Source: a virus. Taken from it: a stretch of 59,138 nt of DNA. Made by a program: the position numbers and the translations under genes. The first letter of the stretch is position 1. The number at the start of each line of letters is the position of its first letter. The stretch covers positions 1 through 59,138 of IMG/VR virus record IMGVR_UViG_3300007770_001286; one strand, written 5' to 3'. The notes under the pieces are model-generated. The model was not told the DNA's origin, made no database searches, and was given only the letters and a program-made list of their open reading frames with translations. Positions 35,045 through 43,236 of this stretch are shown here, in pieces.

Positions 35045-35769
35045 TGCCCATTGATGAAAAAGAAATATTGAAAGTGATAAGTGAAACGCTGCAGAGGGGG
35101 ACTCCTTCTAGGGAGGATACCAAGCAGCTTTCGGAATCTTATGTCGTCCAAGCTAAGAAGTACGACATCAACACTGACATGCTTAGTGATAAAGCTATTG
35201 AAGCGAATATAGAGAATCTCCACTCTTATGTTGAAGCTCTTAATGACGTATCTGCGAAGCTTGATTCCGTAGATCGGTCAGAGGCGAATGATAAAGACTC
35301 TTCGTTCCGTGGTATCAAGCAAGAGGAAGCCTATAACATAAATGGTTCGTTTCTGACAGCCTATTATTTCGACAACATTGCCGACCCTACTTCAAAAATT
35401 ACGATGGATAGTTTAGCCTACATGAGGTTGGCTCGTGATTTTGGGACGTTTGAAGATTGGCAGAAAGATTTTATTGCATGCGGAATGGCAGCTCGTGATG
35501 GGTGGGTATGCACCGTCTATAATGGATTTATTAACCGCTATATCAACATCTTTGTTGATGGTAATGAGGTGGGCATTCCGATGAACTGCTACCCAGTCAT
35601 TGTTCTGTCTGTTCAGCAACGCGCATATTTTAGAGATTATCTAAATGATCGACGCAAGTATATTTTTGCAATGATGAAAGAGCTAAATTGGAATTTGGTC
35701 GAAATGAGAATTCGTCGTGCTGATAAGCTCGCAAAAATACTATCAGAGGGCCTCGGGAGTGAACAATGA
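35044..35769 (+). CDS. Superoxide dismutase-fold protein lacking metal ligands
   Basis: The 241-residue protein begins with a leader-like helix (ILKVISE, I-S-E at 12-14). The rest follows Fe/Mn-SOD order: an N-terminal hairpin ending HSYVEALN, the helix GSFLTAYYFDNI, FGTFEDWQKDFIACGMAARDGWV, and PVIVLSVQQRAYFRDYLNDR. In real enzymes the last block reads D-x-W-E-H-A-Y with Asp and His ligands; here they are S189 and R193. The two N-terminal His ligands align with Ala and Thr. It should therefore be catalytically dead, a reused fold in the virion-type cluster. The fold call is from motif order by eye. Confidence 0.65.
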   Translation: MPIDEKEILKVISETLQRGTPSREDTKQLSESYVVQAKKYDINTDMLSDKAIEANIENLHSYVEALNDVSAKLDSVDRSEANDKDSSFRGIKQEEAYNINGSFLTAYYFDNIADPTSKITMDSLAYMRLARDFGTFEDWQKDFIACGMAARDGWVCTVYNGFINRYINIFVDGNEVGIPMNCYPVIVLSVQQRAYFRDYLNDRRKYIFAMMKELNWNLVEMRIRRADKLAKILSEGLGSEQ

Positions 35770-36419
35770 AAAGAGATGATCTTAAAGAGTTTTTTCGAAA
35801 AGCGTATATTCTATCCGAGCAGGATGATCCCTTTGCTGATGAAGGTGGCGATGAAGAAGGTGGCGATGAAGAAGCCGGCGATGATCCCTTTGCTGATGAA
35901 GGTGGAGACGAAGAAGAGGGTGGAGACGAAGAGGGTGGAGACGAAGAAGCCGCCGAAGAAGAAGAAGGTGAAGAAGAAGGCCCCAAGGCAGAAGAAGAAG
36001 ACAAGGTTCGTTTTGAAAAATCATTAGATGACCAGTTACAGGCGATATTTATCGATATTGAATCTGACTCTATTAAAAGTGCTCAAGTGCAAGAAGAGAG
36101 TTATTCTCTTAAGCAGATATTTTTAAGAGAACAAGATGAAGGCGTAGATGTCTCGATTGACGTTGATAGATTTGCAGCTGAAACTGCCCGGTTAATCTTA
36201 AATTTCGATGCGTTTTTTGATATCGAAGAGATGATTATGTCAAAATCAAGAAGTTTTCTTCTTGACAAGTACGGTGAGGAAGTTGCCGATGAAGTCGCAG
36301 AGCTATTATCGACCCGTCATGACATCACTCGTAAAGAGGACCTTGAAGCAACGCGTGAAGAGTATGAAGACCAAGTTCCTATTGCTGTTGGTGCCTCCGC
36401 TGGCGCTGGTGGTCCATGA
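35766..36419 (+). CDS. Acidic repeat protein with leader helix
   Basis: The 217-residue protein starts MKRDDLKEFFRKAYILSEQ, with L-S-E at 16-18. A Gly-Asp-Glu repeat region (about 19-80, GGDEE units) follows, then a helical domain. A second leader-like helix, YSLKQIFLREQ with L-R-E at 120-122, occurs in the middle. The acidic repeat resembles prohead core or DNA-mimic tails. If cut at both sites, it would yield a very acidic peptide and a C-terminal helical domain. No known family is recognised. Confidence 0.55.
   Translation: MKRDDLKEFFRKAYILSEQDDPFADEGGDEEGGDEEAGDDPFADEGGDEEEGGDEEGGDEEAAEEEEGEEEGPKAEEEDKVRFEKSLDDQLQAIFIDIESDSIKSAQVQEESYSLKQIFLREQDEGVDVSIDVDRFAAETARLILNFDAFFDIEEMIMSKSRSFLLDKYGEEVADEVAELLSTRHDITRKEDLEATREEYEDQVPIAVGASAGAGGP
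35823..35960 (+). repeat. Short in-frame tandem repeats encoding GGDEE units
   Basis: A 26-base unit starting GATGATCCCTTTGCTGATGA occurs at 35823-35848 and again at 35880-35905, a 57-base period, with shorter GGTGG(C/A)GA(T/C)GAAGA repeats between and after. The repeats encode the acidic tract of the host gene and may expand or contract by slippage. Confidence 0.75.
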
Positions 36420-36703
36420 GCCGCTGGATGCGCAAAAAGTCGGTTCATTTTAATTTCTTGACAGAAACACACGCAGAATTTCGTGTGCTGGCTTTTCGGA
36501 AGAAGCTTTCCATGCAAGATATTGTAGAGGGCTTAATTTCGAGGCTGGTTAACGGTGAGCCCGCGCTAGTTAAAATAGTGGATAAGATATCTGTTGAAAA
36601 GCGTGATGGAGAATTACGCAAAGTTATGGGCACGGACGCAGAAAGTGTTTTTGACGTAATAGAGACGTATGATACCTTGAAAGATTCGTCTGGGGAAAAA
36701 TAA
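36416..36703 (+). CDS. Small protein with ribbon-helix-helix-like segment
   Basis: The 95-residue protein has a strand VHFNFLTETHAEFRVLAFRK followed by the helix LSMQDIVEGLISRLV. This resembles the strand-helix-helix order of Arc/CopG DNA-binding proteins. It overlaps the previous stop (ATGA). Possible roles are DNA binding or a small capsid accessory; the fold call is tentative. Confidence 0.45.
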   Translation: MSRWMRKKSVHFNFLTETHAEFRVLAFRKKLSMQDIVEGLISRLVNGEPALVKIVDKISVEKRDGELRKVMGTDAESVFDVIETYDTLKDSSGEK

Positions 36704-36976
36704 GTGTGGTGGCCATTTTCAAGTAAGGATACTAAGAAAGAGTTGGCTGATGCCAAGAGACGCATCGAGCAGCTTGAGGGTGATTACCAGACGCTCTACC
36801 TTACACTTCAAAATCTACAGAGCGCCATCATTGCGCTCTCTAGAAATAATGATCTTGTTGCCAATGACGTCAGAAATATTCAAGAGATGGTCGCGCACTT
36901 TCTTCATGATATAGATCCAGCACAACTGTTGTACGGTTTTTCAACAGCGAAAGACGACGATGACTCGATGAATTAG
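36704..36976 (+). CDS. Coiled-coil protein of unknown function
   Basis: This 90-residue protein begins with the GTG that directly follows the previous stop; GGGG lies upstream. Heptad-like spacing covers about 10-60, and the C-terminus is acidic. No family is recognised. Confidence 0.5.
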   Translation: MWWPFSSKDTKKELADAKRRIEQLEGDYQTLYLTLQNLQSAIIALSRNNDLVANDVRNIQEMVAHFLHDIDPAQLLYGFSTAKDDDDSMN

Positions 36977-36997
36977 AATCACCATCTTTAACTTCAC

Positions 36998-37015
36998 CAT
37001 ACTTAATGATATAAT
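36998..37015 (+). promoter_or_regulatory. Overlapping late-type motif and extended -10 promoter
   Basis: CATACTTAA (36998-37006) is followed at once by TGATATAAT (37007-37015), an extended -10 for host sigma70. Both lie in the 51-base gap before the gene at 37028, which might thus be read by two sigma factors. Confidence 0.5.
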
Positions 37016-37027
37016 CTTGGAGTTACG

Positions 37028-37267
37028 ATGAACGATAATGAAATAGACTTAAAAGAAGCGCAAGCTCTCATCGATGGCGAAAAGCTTGGTATCGTTGATA
37101 AGATTATCGGTAGGATAATCTCTAGAAAGTTTTTTGTTTTCTTAACAGCTACCGGTCTTCTTGCTTGGGCTAGCTTGGATAGTGAGACATGGGGAATGAT
37201 CGCGATGATATATATCGGTGGTCAATCTGTAATAGACGCAGCGATTGCTTGGAAACACGGTAAGTAG
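37028..37267 (+). CDS. Small two-helix membrane protein, holin candidate
   Basis: This 79-residue protein has two hydrophobic helices (KFFVFLTATGLLAWASL and GMIAMIYIGGQSVIDAAIAW) and a charged N-terminus. Its size and topology fit a class II holin, and no other holin candidate is as good. It is encoded far from the amidase but directly before another membrane protein. GGAG precedes the ATG. Confidence 0.5.
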   Translation: MNDNEIDLKEAQALIDGEKLGIVDKIIGRIISRKFFVFLTATGLLAWASLDSETWGMIAMIYIGGQSVIDAAIAWKHGK

Positions 37268-37669
37268 ATGCTGACGTGGTTGGCGGCAAAGGCGTGTGTT
37301 GTTTCTGCATGGAAGTCTTTCATTTCCTGGTGTAAGGAACGATGGGAGCTTTTAGTCGGTGTTGTTGTAGGTGTGCTGGGGGTCTTGACATTTACAAAGT
37401 CTTCTCGCGACGCAGCCGCGGCACTAGAAAAGAAACAAATATTGATGGATACGCTTCTTGATGCAGAGGCCGCTGCGACCGAACAAGAGCGTGAAGCTAT
37501 GGAGCGCAATCTAGAAAAATTTCTGGCGACGAATGAGCAGGCTAAGAGCGAGTTTGAAGAGACGCTCGAATCGCTAGACGCTGAAAAGAAAGAAAGAATT
37601 AGGGAGATCTTATCTCTAGAGTCCCCTGAAGATGAGATTGCGCTAAAGTTAAGGGAATATTTGGATTAA
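37268..37669 (+). CDS. Membrane-anchored coiled-coil protein
   Basis: The 133-residue protein has one N-terminal membrane helix (LLVGVVVGVLGVLTF, about 36-50) and a long charged coiled coil after it (70-125). The topology resembles an inner-membrane spanin (Rz) or a similar lysis accessory. It starts one base after the holin-candidate stop. The role is inferred from topology and position only. Confidence 0.5.
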   Translation: MLTWLAAKACVVSAWKSFISWCKERWELLVGVVVGVLGVLTFTKSSRDAAAALEKKQILMDTLLDAEAAATEQEREAMERNLEKFLATNEQAKSEFEETLESLDAEKKERIREILSLESPEDEIALKLREYLD

Positions 37670-37715
37670 ACGGGATATTTAATCAAGTACCGTTGCTACC
37701 CTTTAAGGATTTACA

Positions 37716-38711
37716 ATGAAAAATAGAACGTTAAAAGAAGTTTTTGGCTTTGATCCTCGGACTAAGAGAAATCGCAAGCTTTCCAGCGATCAGCTTAAGA
37801 GTGTTATCTTAAGTGAAATAAAGACAGTGCTGTTAGAAGATGCTGACCCTAAGAAAGTCGATACAGATCGTTTTCCGCTTCCGCTCTCATCGGTTGCTGG
37901 CGACCAGGAAAAGGCCCACGCGATTACTTCGTCCGGTAAGGACCAGACCGATGGTGGATCCGCAGACGATGTTATTGGAGTCGGTGGTGCTTCTTTTTCC
38001 GTGTCCGACCTGAAGCCTTCCCAGTCAAGTATGAATATTGAGAAGGCACTTAGCATGGCACTTGGTATGATCAGAGACGACAAAGCCGGCGGTGACTTAG
38101 GCGCATTTATTTCTAGCGATAAGCACATTATGGATGGCCATCATCGATGGGTTGCAACCGCTATGGTAGATCCCTCTGCTGAGATTGGTGGGTATGGTGT
38201 TGATTTTCCAGCTGATAAGTTAATTCCCGTTTTGAATGCTTTGACTGTTGGACGGTTTGGTGTCACATCCGGTAAACCGGCGACTGGTGGCTTTGATCAG
38301 TTTAAGGAAGCGCCGATCCGCGCCCAGCTAGAAAAGTATCTTGCAAATGGCGCATACCAGATGGATCCTGCAGCTGTCCAGTCAACGATTGAAAAGTTCA
38401 CCGAGGAGACCGGCGAGGCTGCCGTTGACGCCGCTGTCACTAAGTTCGTTGAGAATCTTGGTGCAGTGAAGTTTGATCTTCCTTCAGGCGCGCCCTCTCG
38501 TGAAGACATGCCCGTTATTGATGAGCCCGATGTTCCTGAAGCGGTGGCGGCTCTCTCGGCAGGTGAGGTTGACGTAAATGAACCCTACGGTTCAGAAGAA
38601 GATACAGGATGGGCCATGAAAAGCGGCAGCACAACGAAAGAGTCACAGCATGTTGAGGGTGATCTTGTTCTTGAGCGCTGGCGTAAACTTGCTGGTTTAC
38701 TAACTGACTAG
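37716..38711 (+). CDS. Virion-type protein with ParB/Srx-like D-G-H-H-R segment
   Basis: The 331-residue protein has a leader region with two sites (LSE 32-34, LLE 39-41). A domain containing ISSDKHIMDGHHRWVATAM resembles the D-G-H-(H)-R motif of ParB-like nuclease/sulfiredoxin folds. The C-terminus ends LVLERWRKLAGLL, a helix that I associate with marine phage virion proteins. The middle is Ala/Gly-rich. AAGGA precedes the ATG. It could be a packaged nuclease-like or NTP-using protein, but catalytic activity is uncertain. Confidence 0.55.
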   Translation: MKNRTLKEVFGFDPRTKRNRKLSSDQLKSVILSEIKTVLLEDADPKKVDTDRFPLPLSSVAGDQEKAHAITSSGKDQTDGGSADDVIGVGGASFSVSDLKPSQSSMNIEKALSMALGMIRDDKAGGDLGAFISSDKHIMDGHHRWVATAMVDPSAEIGGYGVDFPADKLIPVLNALTVGRFGVTSGKPATGGFDQFKEAPIRAQLEKYLANGAYQMDPAAVQSTIEKFTEETGEAAVDAAVTKFVENLGAVKFDLPSGAPSREDMPVIDEPDVPEAVAALSAGEVDVNEPYGSEEDTGWAMKSGSTTKESQHVEGDLVLERWRKLAGLLTD

Positions 38712-38713
38712 TC

Positions 38714-38733
38714 TTCATACAATTTGGTATGAA
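38714..38733 (+). promoter_or_regulatory. Inverted repeat covering a start codon
   Basis: TTCATAC (38714-38720) and GTATGAA (38727-38733) form a perfect 7-bp stem over a 6-base loop. The ATG at 38729 lies in the 3' arm. No Shine-Dalgarno precedes it, as at 20790-20812. Confidence 0.45.
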
Positions 38734-39178
38734 AATTATCCAGACCATTATGTGTGCATGGATTTGCGCATTCCTTATATTTTACCCAACGATCTCTTAC
38801 GCTGATGATCCTATTCCGATTAAAGAAGGGGATCCAGCTCCGTTTGATGGTGTAATTCTCACGACAGAAGACGCAGCAGAACTTCTTGTGACCCTTGAGC
38901 AGCAGCAGGCACGTTGTCAATCAAATATTGATTTAGCAGTTACGACAGCTATAGCAGCTAAGCAGCTTGAACTTGATACGTGTAATTCCAATTTTGAGAT
39001 TCGGACAACTCTTTATGACACGCAATTGGCGGCGTACCAAGACTACAGTGTTTTTTTAGAAGATAGATTGACAAAGCCCAAACTTGCTCCTGAGCTTGTT
39101 TTGGTAATTGGTATTTTGGCCGGCGTCGGAATTACCATCGGAGCTGGCGTTGCAATGAATCAAGCTGCAGGTCCTTAG
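38729..39178 (+). CDS. Exported protein with C-terminal membrane segment
   Basis: The 149-residue protein has a clear signal peptide (hydrophobic core WICAFLIFYP, likely cleavage after SYA at about 25). A helical periplasmic domain with two Cys and a hydrophobic C-terminus (LVLVIGILAGVGITIGAGVA) follow. The topology would place it in the periplasm, anchored at its end. It could be a lysis protein or envelope factor near the holin candidate. No lipobox is seen. Confidence 0.55.
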   Translation: MKIIQTIMCAWICAFLIFYPTISYADDPIPIKEGDPAPFDGVILTTEDAAELLVTLEQQQARCQSNIDLAVTTAIAAKQLELDTCNSNFEIRTTLYDTQLAAYQDYSVFLEDRLTKPKLAPELVLVIGILAGVGITIGAGVAMNQAAGP

Positions 39179-39197
39179 AAAAACTACTGATCTTCAT

Positions 39198-39206
39198 CAT
39201 ATTTAG
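39198..39206 (+). promoter_or_regulatory. CATAYTTAR motif (candidate phage late promoter)
   Basis: CATATTTAG lies in the 45-base gap before the gene at 39224. A small TCATC/GATGA inverted repeat flanks it. Confidence 0.4.
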
Positions 39207-39223
39207 TAGATGAGGTGGTTGCA

Positions 39224-40267
39224 ATGAAAGCGAACTTTAATAATTTTAGAAAAGAAGCAAGAAGATTGCTCTTTGAAGACACGTACCCAGAGTACAGTAA
39301 TTCGTCATGGGCAGACGGAGATCGTGCAGGTACTCAGTGGCCCGATGACGGTCCTGAAGAAGATGATCCGTTGGATATGCCTATCAACCCACAACCGCAG
39401 ATGGCTACCCAGTTAAGCGAGGATGAGCCGCCGGTTGATGATCCCGAATATACACCCATAAATAATCAACAGCTTGCTCGATCTCTATACACTCTTGCGC
39501 AACGTCTTCCCGATGAAGCGGATGTCGTTGAAAAGACATACGAGAAATTTAAGAAGTTTGTTGATGATCATGAGCGTGTCAGTGTAGAAGTGGTTGATCA
39601 AGCTGGTATGAATGAACCAGAAGAAGTCCAAGAGGCAAGAGCGATTATTAGGAACCAACTGCTAATGTCGCTTTTGGCAGAAGGTTGGGATGATTTTAAG
39701 CTCGGTGTCCACTACGATGAAGACGAAGAGGGTGAGTACGGAGAGCCAACAGACGAAGAGCTGCGTGCTATAGCGTCTGGAGACACCCGCACTGGCGAGT
39801 GGCAAAGAGGAGATGAAGCAACTCTCGAAGATGTTGCACAAGACATGGGACTTAGTGTAAGCGGTGTCAAAAAAATTGAGGGTGAAGCTCTGAAAAAAAT
39901 GCGGTTATCAATGGAGACGTTTCCTGGGGAAATAGATAAGTTAAAGGGCGTTGCTTTGAAATTTATGATGGATACAATGCTCGACTTAGACTTGATCGAT
40001 CAAGACGACGCCGCTGCATTTAATTCAGAGTATGGATCAAATCCAGAAATCAATGCGTGGCCCGCGTTGAGAACATTTATGTGGGACACATTTCTAAATA
40101 ACGTTTATAAGAAAATGTTAAGAGATGCTACGAGTCAGGGCATTGCAGAGGAAGACCTCGATCAACTGGAGCCAGGGCTCTATGATCGAGCAGTCGCATA
40201 TTTTGATGGTCTACCTCATGGAAAGAAAGTGCAAGGTGTTATAACAGCTTTAGCTAGCGATGAATAG
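39224..40267 (+). CDS. Leader-bearing protein with sigma region 4-like helix-turn-helix
   Basis: The 347-residue protein begins MKANFNNFRKEARRLLFED, with L-F-E at 16-18. An acidic disordered part follows, then near residues 199-231 a segment ATLEDVAQDMGLSVSGVKKI plus a helix ALKKMR. This is the pattern of sigma70 region 4 DNA-binding helices. The remainder is helical. If the leader targets the head, a DNA-binding protein would be packaged or attached inside. The ATG at 39224 has GAGG nine bases upstream and is preferred to a GTG at 39215. Confidence 0.6.
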   Translation: MKANFNNFRKEARRLLFEDTYPEYSNSSWADGDRAGTQWPDDGPEEDDPLDMPINPQPQMATQLSEDEPPVDDPEYTPINNQQLARSLYTLAQRLPDEADVVEKTYEKFKKFVDDHERVSVEVVDQAGMNEPEEVQEARAIIRNQLLMSLLAEGWDDFKLGVHYDEDEEGEYGEPTDEELRAIASGDTRTGEWQRGDEATLEDVAQDMGLSVSGVKKIEGEALKKMRLSMETFPGEIDKLKGVALKFMMDTMLDLDLIDQDDAAAFNSEYGSNPEINAWPALRTFMWDTFLNNVYKKMLRDATSQGIAEEDLDQLEPGLYDRAVAYFDGLPHGKKVQGVITALASDE

Positions 40268-40270
40268 ATA

Positions 40271-40669
40271 ATGATGCTAAATTCTCTAATGAAAGATTAC
40301 TTGAAGGAAAAGGAAACTACCGCTGGTCCTGAATTTGAATTATTCGGGTTAGTTAGAGAATCTGCTGATGTGCCCTTAGTTCCTGAAAAGAGTGAATGGA
40401 CGATTGTCGCTGCCCCCGAGCGACTTGCAAGAAAATTTATATTTGAAGATGTTGAAACCCGTAATTGGTTTTTGAAAGAATTGCTAGAAGATGAAGCGCA
40501 ATCCGGTCATAACGGAAAAATCACCATCGACGGCATGGAAATGTTAATAGAGGTCTGGACGCATGATCTTGACGCAGTTACTGAGCTTGATGTAGAGTAT
40601 GCTGCGAGATGCGATGATATTTTCGATGATGTTGCTTTGTTGGGAGAGTTAGGGTATGAGCACCGATAA
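40271..40669 (+). CDS. Pterin-4a-carbinolamine dehydratase-fold protein, degenerate
   Basis: The 132-residue protein has an N-terminal segment ending LVRE (27-30), then a PCD-like domain: W43, LARKFIFEDVETRNWFLKEL, SGHNGKITIDG, IEVWTHDLDAVTELD and AARCDDI. The THD...T-x-x-D pattern is strongly PCD-like. In active enzymes the helix reads E-x(3)-H-H-P; here it is S-G-H-N-G, so one active-site His and the Glu are absent. It may be a structural reuse of the fold, as with the SOD-like protein at 35044. Confidence 0.6.
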   Translation: MMLNSLMKDYLKEKETTAGPEFELFGLVRESADVPLVPEKSEWTIVAAPERLARKFIFEDVETRNWFLKELLEDEAQSGHNGKITIDGMEMLIEVWTHDLDAVTELDVEYAARCDDIFDDVALLGELGYEHR

Positions 40670-41111
40670 TAATATGACAGTAATAAATGAGGAGTACGAA
40701 CGTGCTCAAAAGGACATGGGCAATATTATCATGTCGGATGACCTTTTAGAGATGATGGGTGTCTCGTCTGAGTATCTTGACGAGCAACCCAGCGCAGACA
40801 GCCATGAGCTCTTTATATCCAGTGCCGATGATCCCTTAGACATTGCAAAAATCTCTGGGGGTATTCACACCATTACTTCACAAACCAGTCAAGATATGGC
40901 AATATCTTTTGAAGTAACCGCTGTAGCGCAAGAAATGCTGCAACGGCTTCATAAGTCGATGCACCTCGATAAGAAAGTTAATTTGACGCTAAAGGGAGAG
41001 TGTGGTTTTTCGTGCGAAGATAGCACGTTGAAAGACTGGCAACTTATGAAGATAGCACCTCGTCACTATCTTCTTAACATTACATTTAGGAGTGACAATG
41101 TCGTATTTTGA
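40656..41111 (+). CDS. Unknown protein of the virion-type cluster
   Basis: The 151-residue protein overlaps the PCD-like gene by 14 bases. It has an acidic N-terminal half and a beta-rich C-terminal half with two Cys (GECGFSCED). No family is recognised. The tight packing in the same array suggests co-expression. Confidence 0.5.
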   Translation: MSTDNNMTVINEEYERAQKDMGNIIMSDDLLEMMGVSSEYLDEQPSADSHELFISSADDPLDIAKISGGIHTITSQTSQDMAISFEVTAVAQEMLQRLHKSMHLDKKVNLTLKGECGFSCEDSTLKDWQLMKIAPRHYLLNITFRSDNVVF

Positions 41112-41283
41112 TAAATTCATGAAAGACCTTGAGCAGAAGCAGGCAGCAAAGAAGCAAGCGCAAGAGCGCGCTCAGACCGATGAAAGCAATCATCCGCAAC
41201 GACACCGCGTTCGTTTATACGCTGAAAAATGGCAGAATCGTGTAAGGTGGAATCGGGGGGGAAATGAAAAGAAATCTAAATAA
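41098..41283 (+). CDS. Small basic protein
   Basis: The 61-residue protein is helical at first (FDKFMKDLEQKQAAKKQAQE), then basic and rich in Arg, His and Trp. AGGAG at good spacing supports the ATG at 41098. It overlaps both neighbours. A nucleic-acid-binding role is possible from charge alone. Confidence 0.5.
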   Translation: MSYFDKFMKDLEQKQAAKKQAQERAQTDESNHPQRHRVRLYAEKWQNRVRWNRGGNEKKSK

Positions 41284-42211
41284 GATTGCTGACATTATCG
41301 CTAGCACAATTTTACGAGAAGACTTTAAGCTAGCCGATGAAGAATCCAAGCAGGCAGAAAAATCTAAAGAGATTGAGTCGCAAGACCTAAGGGCTCCTGC
41401 GAAGCAAAAGAAAGAAACGATTACTGATGAAGCAGAAGATGATGAGGTGGAAGAGGAAGAAGTAGCTGACGCAGAAGAAGAAGAGGAGGAGGAGGAAGAT
41501 ATCGAGGCGAAGCCCAAGCCTGACGCAGAGGGTGAAGAAGAAGAAAGCACCGGGGACTTTGAAGTCCAAGCACCTGATGTGATTCCTGCTGAACTTTCCT
41601 ATAAGCAAATCGAGAAACAGATAAACAATCTCCGAGCAGGAAAGAGCTTGAAGGATGAAGAGATATCTGGCGCTCTTGAGGATTATTTTGATGAGCTCGG
41701 TAAGGGAGAGCGTGACGCTTTGTTTACGTATCTTGCATCTCTGGGTGCCATTCTGACAGGTGGTACGTCAGCCTCAGAGGCCCCTCGTCCTTCCCAATTG
41801 GGGATAAAGATTGATCGACCCGAAGCAGAGGAAGAGAATAAGACTCCAGCTGGCGAACCAGAACCGCTGGGTCTACCACCAGGCGAGGCGCCTATAATCG
41901 TAGGTGAGGTAGCTGATAAGTATCCCGAGTTAATTGCACTTTTAGAAAATCTATCCTCTTCTGACCAGCATCGTTGCATGGGCGGGCAGATAGTGGATTT
42001 TGGAAGCTCTGAGTGTGTGCAAGATATTTCTTCACGAATAGACGATACTGCTGATCAGCGTGATTCTTTGAGACGAGGTACGTCAGATAGATCAAGTCTA
42101 AATGGCACGCTAAAATATCTAAGACAAAAATTAAGGGCGGCTCAGAAAGTTCATAAGCAAGATAACGAAGAGAAATTACAATCGAAATTAAACTTGGCGG
42201 ATTCTGCGTAG
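41264..42211 (+). CDS. Leader-bearing acidic protein of unknown function
   Basis: The 315-residue protein begins MKRNLNKIADIIASTILRED, with L-R-E at 17-19, directly followed by a Glu/Asp/Ala-rich stretch up to about residue 105. A helical domain (ELSYKQIEKQINNLR) and a Pro-rich linker follow, and a C-terminal basic helical part ends the protein. The architecture (leader, acidic, helical) is shared with the proteins at 35766 and 43236. GGGGG precedes the ATG. Confidence 0.55.
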   Translation: MKRNLNKIADIIASTILREDFKLADEESKQAEKSKEIESQDLRAPAKQKKETITDEAEDDEVEEEEVADAEEEEEEEEDIEAKPKPDAEGEEEESTGDFEVQAPDVIPAELSYKQIEKQINNLRAGKSLKDEEISGALEDYFDELGKGERDALFTYLASLGAILTGGTSASEAPRPSQLGIKIDRPEAEEENKTPAGEPEPLGLPPGEAPIIVGEVADKYPELIALLENLSSSDQHRCMGGQIVDFGSSECVQDISSRIDDTADQRDSLRRGTSDRSSLNGTLKYLRQKLRAAQKVHKQDNEEKLQSKLNLADSA

Positions 42212-43006
42212 ATGCTGGTCGAACGAAGACAAAAAGTCATCGAGCTAAGAGATGATGAGCTTTTAGAGATGGCTGATGTTTTATGTCACCAAAGTCCAAT
42301 CGTCCGCCCCATTTTTGAGTGTGTGAAAATTTTTGTTCGCTTACATGAGAGTAGTGAATTTACTTATGCTCGCCACCCGCTTGACCTGGGCTCGCAATTA
42401 ATAACTGCTAGCCAGATATCATTGCGGATGAATAATCCAGCTCGTGAGCAAGCTGTCTTAGACGCATTGACAACAGTGGAAGAAAGATGCGTAGAGGTCT
42501 GGCCATTCGCACCTGGCTCATCTAGCTGGGTATTACTGGAAATTCTACATCCAAGTATTCTAATCAATGGAATGCGTAATTTTCCAACTGTAATTTTTCG
42601 TAAAGCTGTGAGACTAAATTTTGAGGGTAAACATTCATCGACCCCGCTTATCGAGAGAATGTTCATGAAGTTAGGTAAGAATATTGAGCAGCAAAATGAG
42701 CATGTCGAAGACGGTGAATTTGTGTTCCGGGTTGATCCAAAGTTAAAGTTAAATAATATTTCGGGCACTGGTGTGTTTACCAAATTATCTTCAGATGATA
42801 GTTTATACATGGAAGCTAAAATGGAATTTGTGGATGAATTGCTGGAAAGTAATTTTGATATTCCGGTTCACCAGAACCCAGGTTTCTATTTTTCTGCTGC
42901 CGGGTCAGTCTTTTCAGTTCGTAGTAGCAAATTTCAGTCCTCCGTAAAGCGCACAAAACAGAAGGCAAATCTTCCGCCACTTCCAATTTCAGGATTGCTA
43001 AAATGA
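42212..43006 (+). CDS. Unknown protein of the virion-type cluster
   Basis: The 264-residue protein starts right after the previous stop. It has a helical N-terminal half with RDDELLEMADVLCHQSPIV, a central segment (VWPFAPGSSSWVLLEILHP) and a beta-rich end. Nothing matches a family I can name with confidence. It lacks the L-x-E leader. Confidence 0.5.
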   Translation: MLVERRQKVIELRDDELLEMADVLCHQSPIVRPIFECVKIFVRLHESSEFTYARHPLDLGSQLITASQISLRMNNPAREQAVLDALTTVEERCVEVWPFAPGSSSWVLLEILHPSILINGMRNFPTVIFRKAVRLNFEGKHSSTPLIERMFMKLGKNIEQQNEHVEDGEFVFRVDPKLKLNNISGTGVFTKLSSDDSLYMEAKMEFVDELLESNFDIPVHQNPGFYFSAAGSVFSVRSSKFQSSVKRTKQKANLPPLPISGLLK

Positions 43007-43236
43007 CAGAGAAAGAAATAACGCAACAAGCCATTCAGCTAGGGCCGATGCTTTTTATAAACAGTTGGATTGATTTGAAAAAAATGCTGCTTTGTACTTT
43101 ACCTTCGGAATCGCGCTCAAAATTTTCTGTAAGAGACCCTAAGACAAAAAAGCAGCAGTTAAATAAATTTGAGGAGAGGTTGCTGGATAGTTATTATTCT
43201 GCAACTGGTGTGGCATTGATAGAGGGGCGATATTGA
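43003..43236 (+). CDS. Small protein of unknown function
   Basis: The 77-residue protein is helical and mildly basic. It overlaps the preceding stop (ATGA) and the following ATG, so it is part of one translationally coupled array. Confidence 0.45.
   Translation: MTEKEITQQAIQLGPMLFINSWIDLKKMLLCTLPSESRSKFSVRDPKTKKQQLNKFEERLLDSYYSATGVALIEGRY

Noticed and set aside
35630-36024. Minus-strand Ser/Pro-rich and Leu/His-rich frames opposite the acidic repeats
   Set aside because: They arise from the GGDEE-encoding repeats read backwards.
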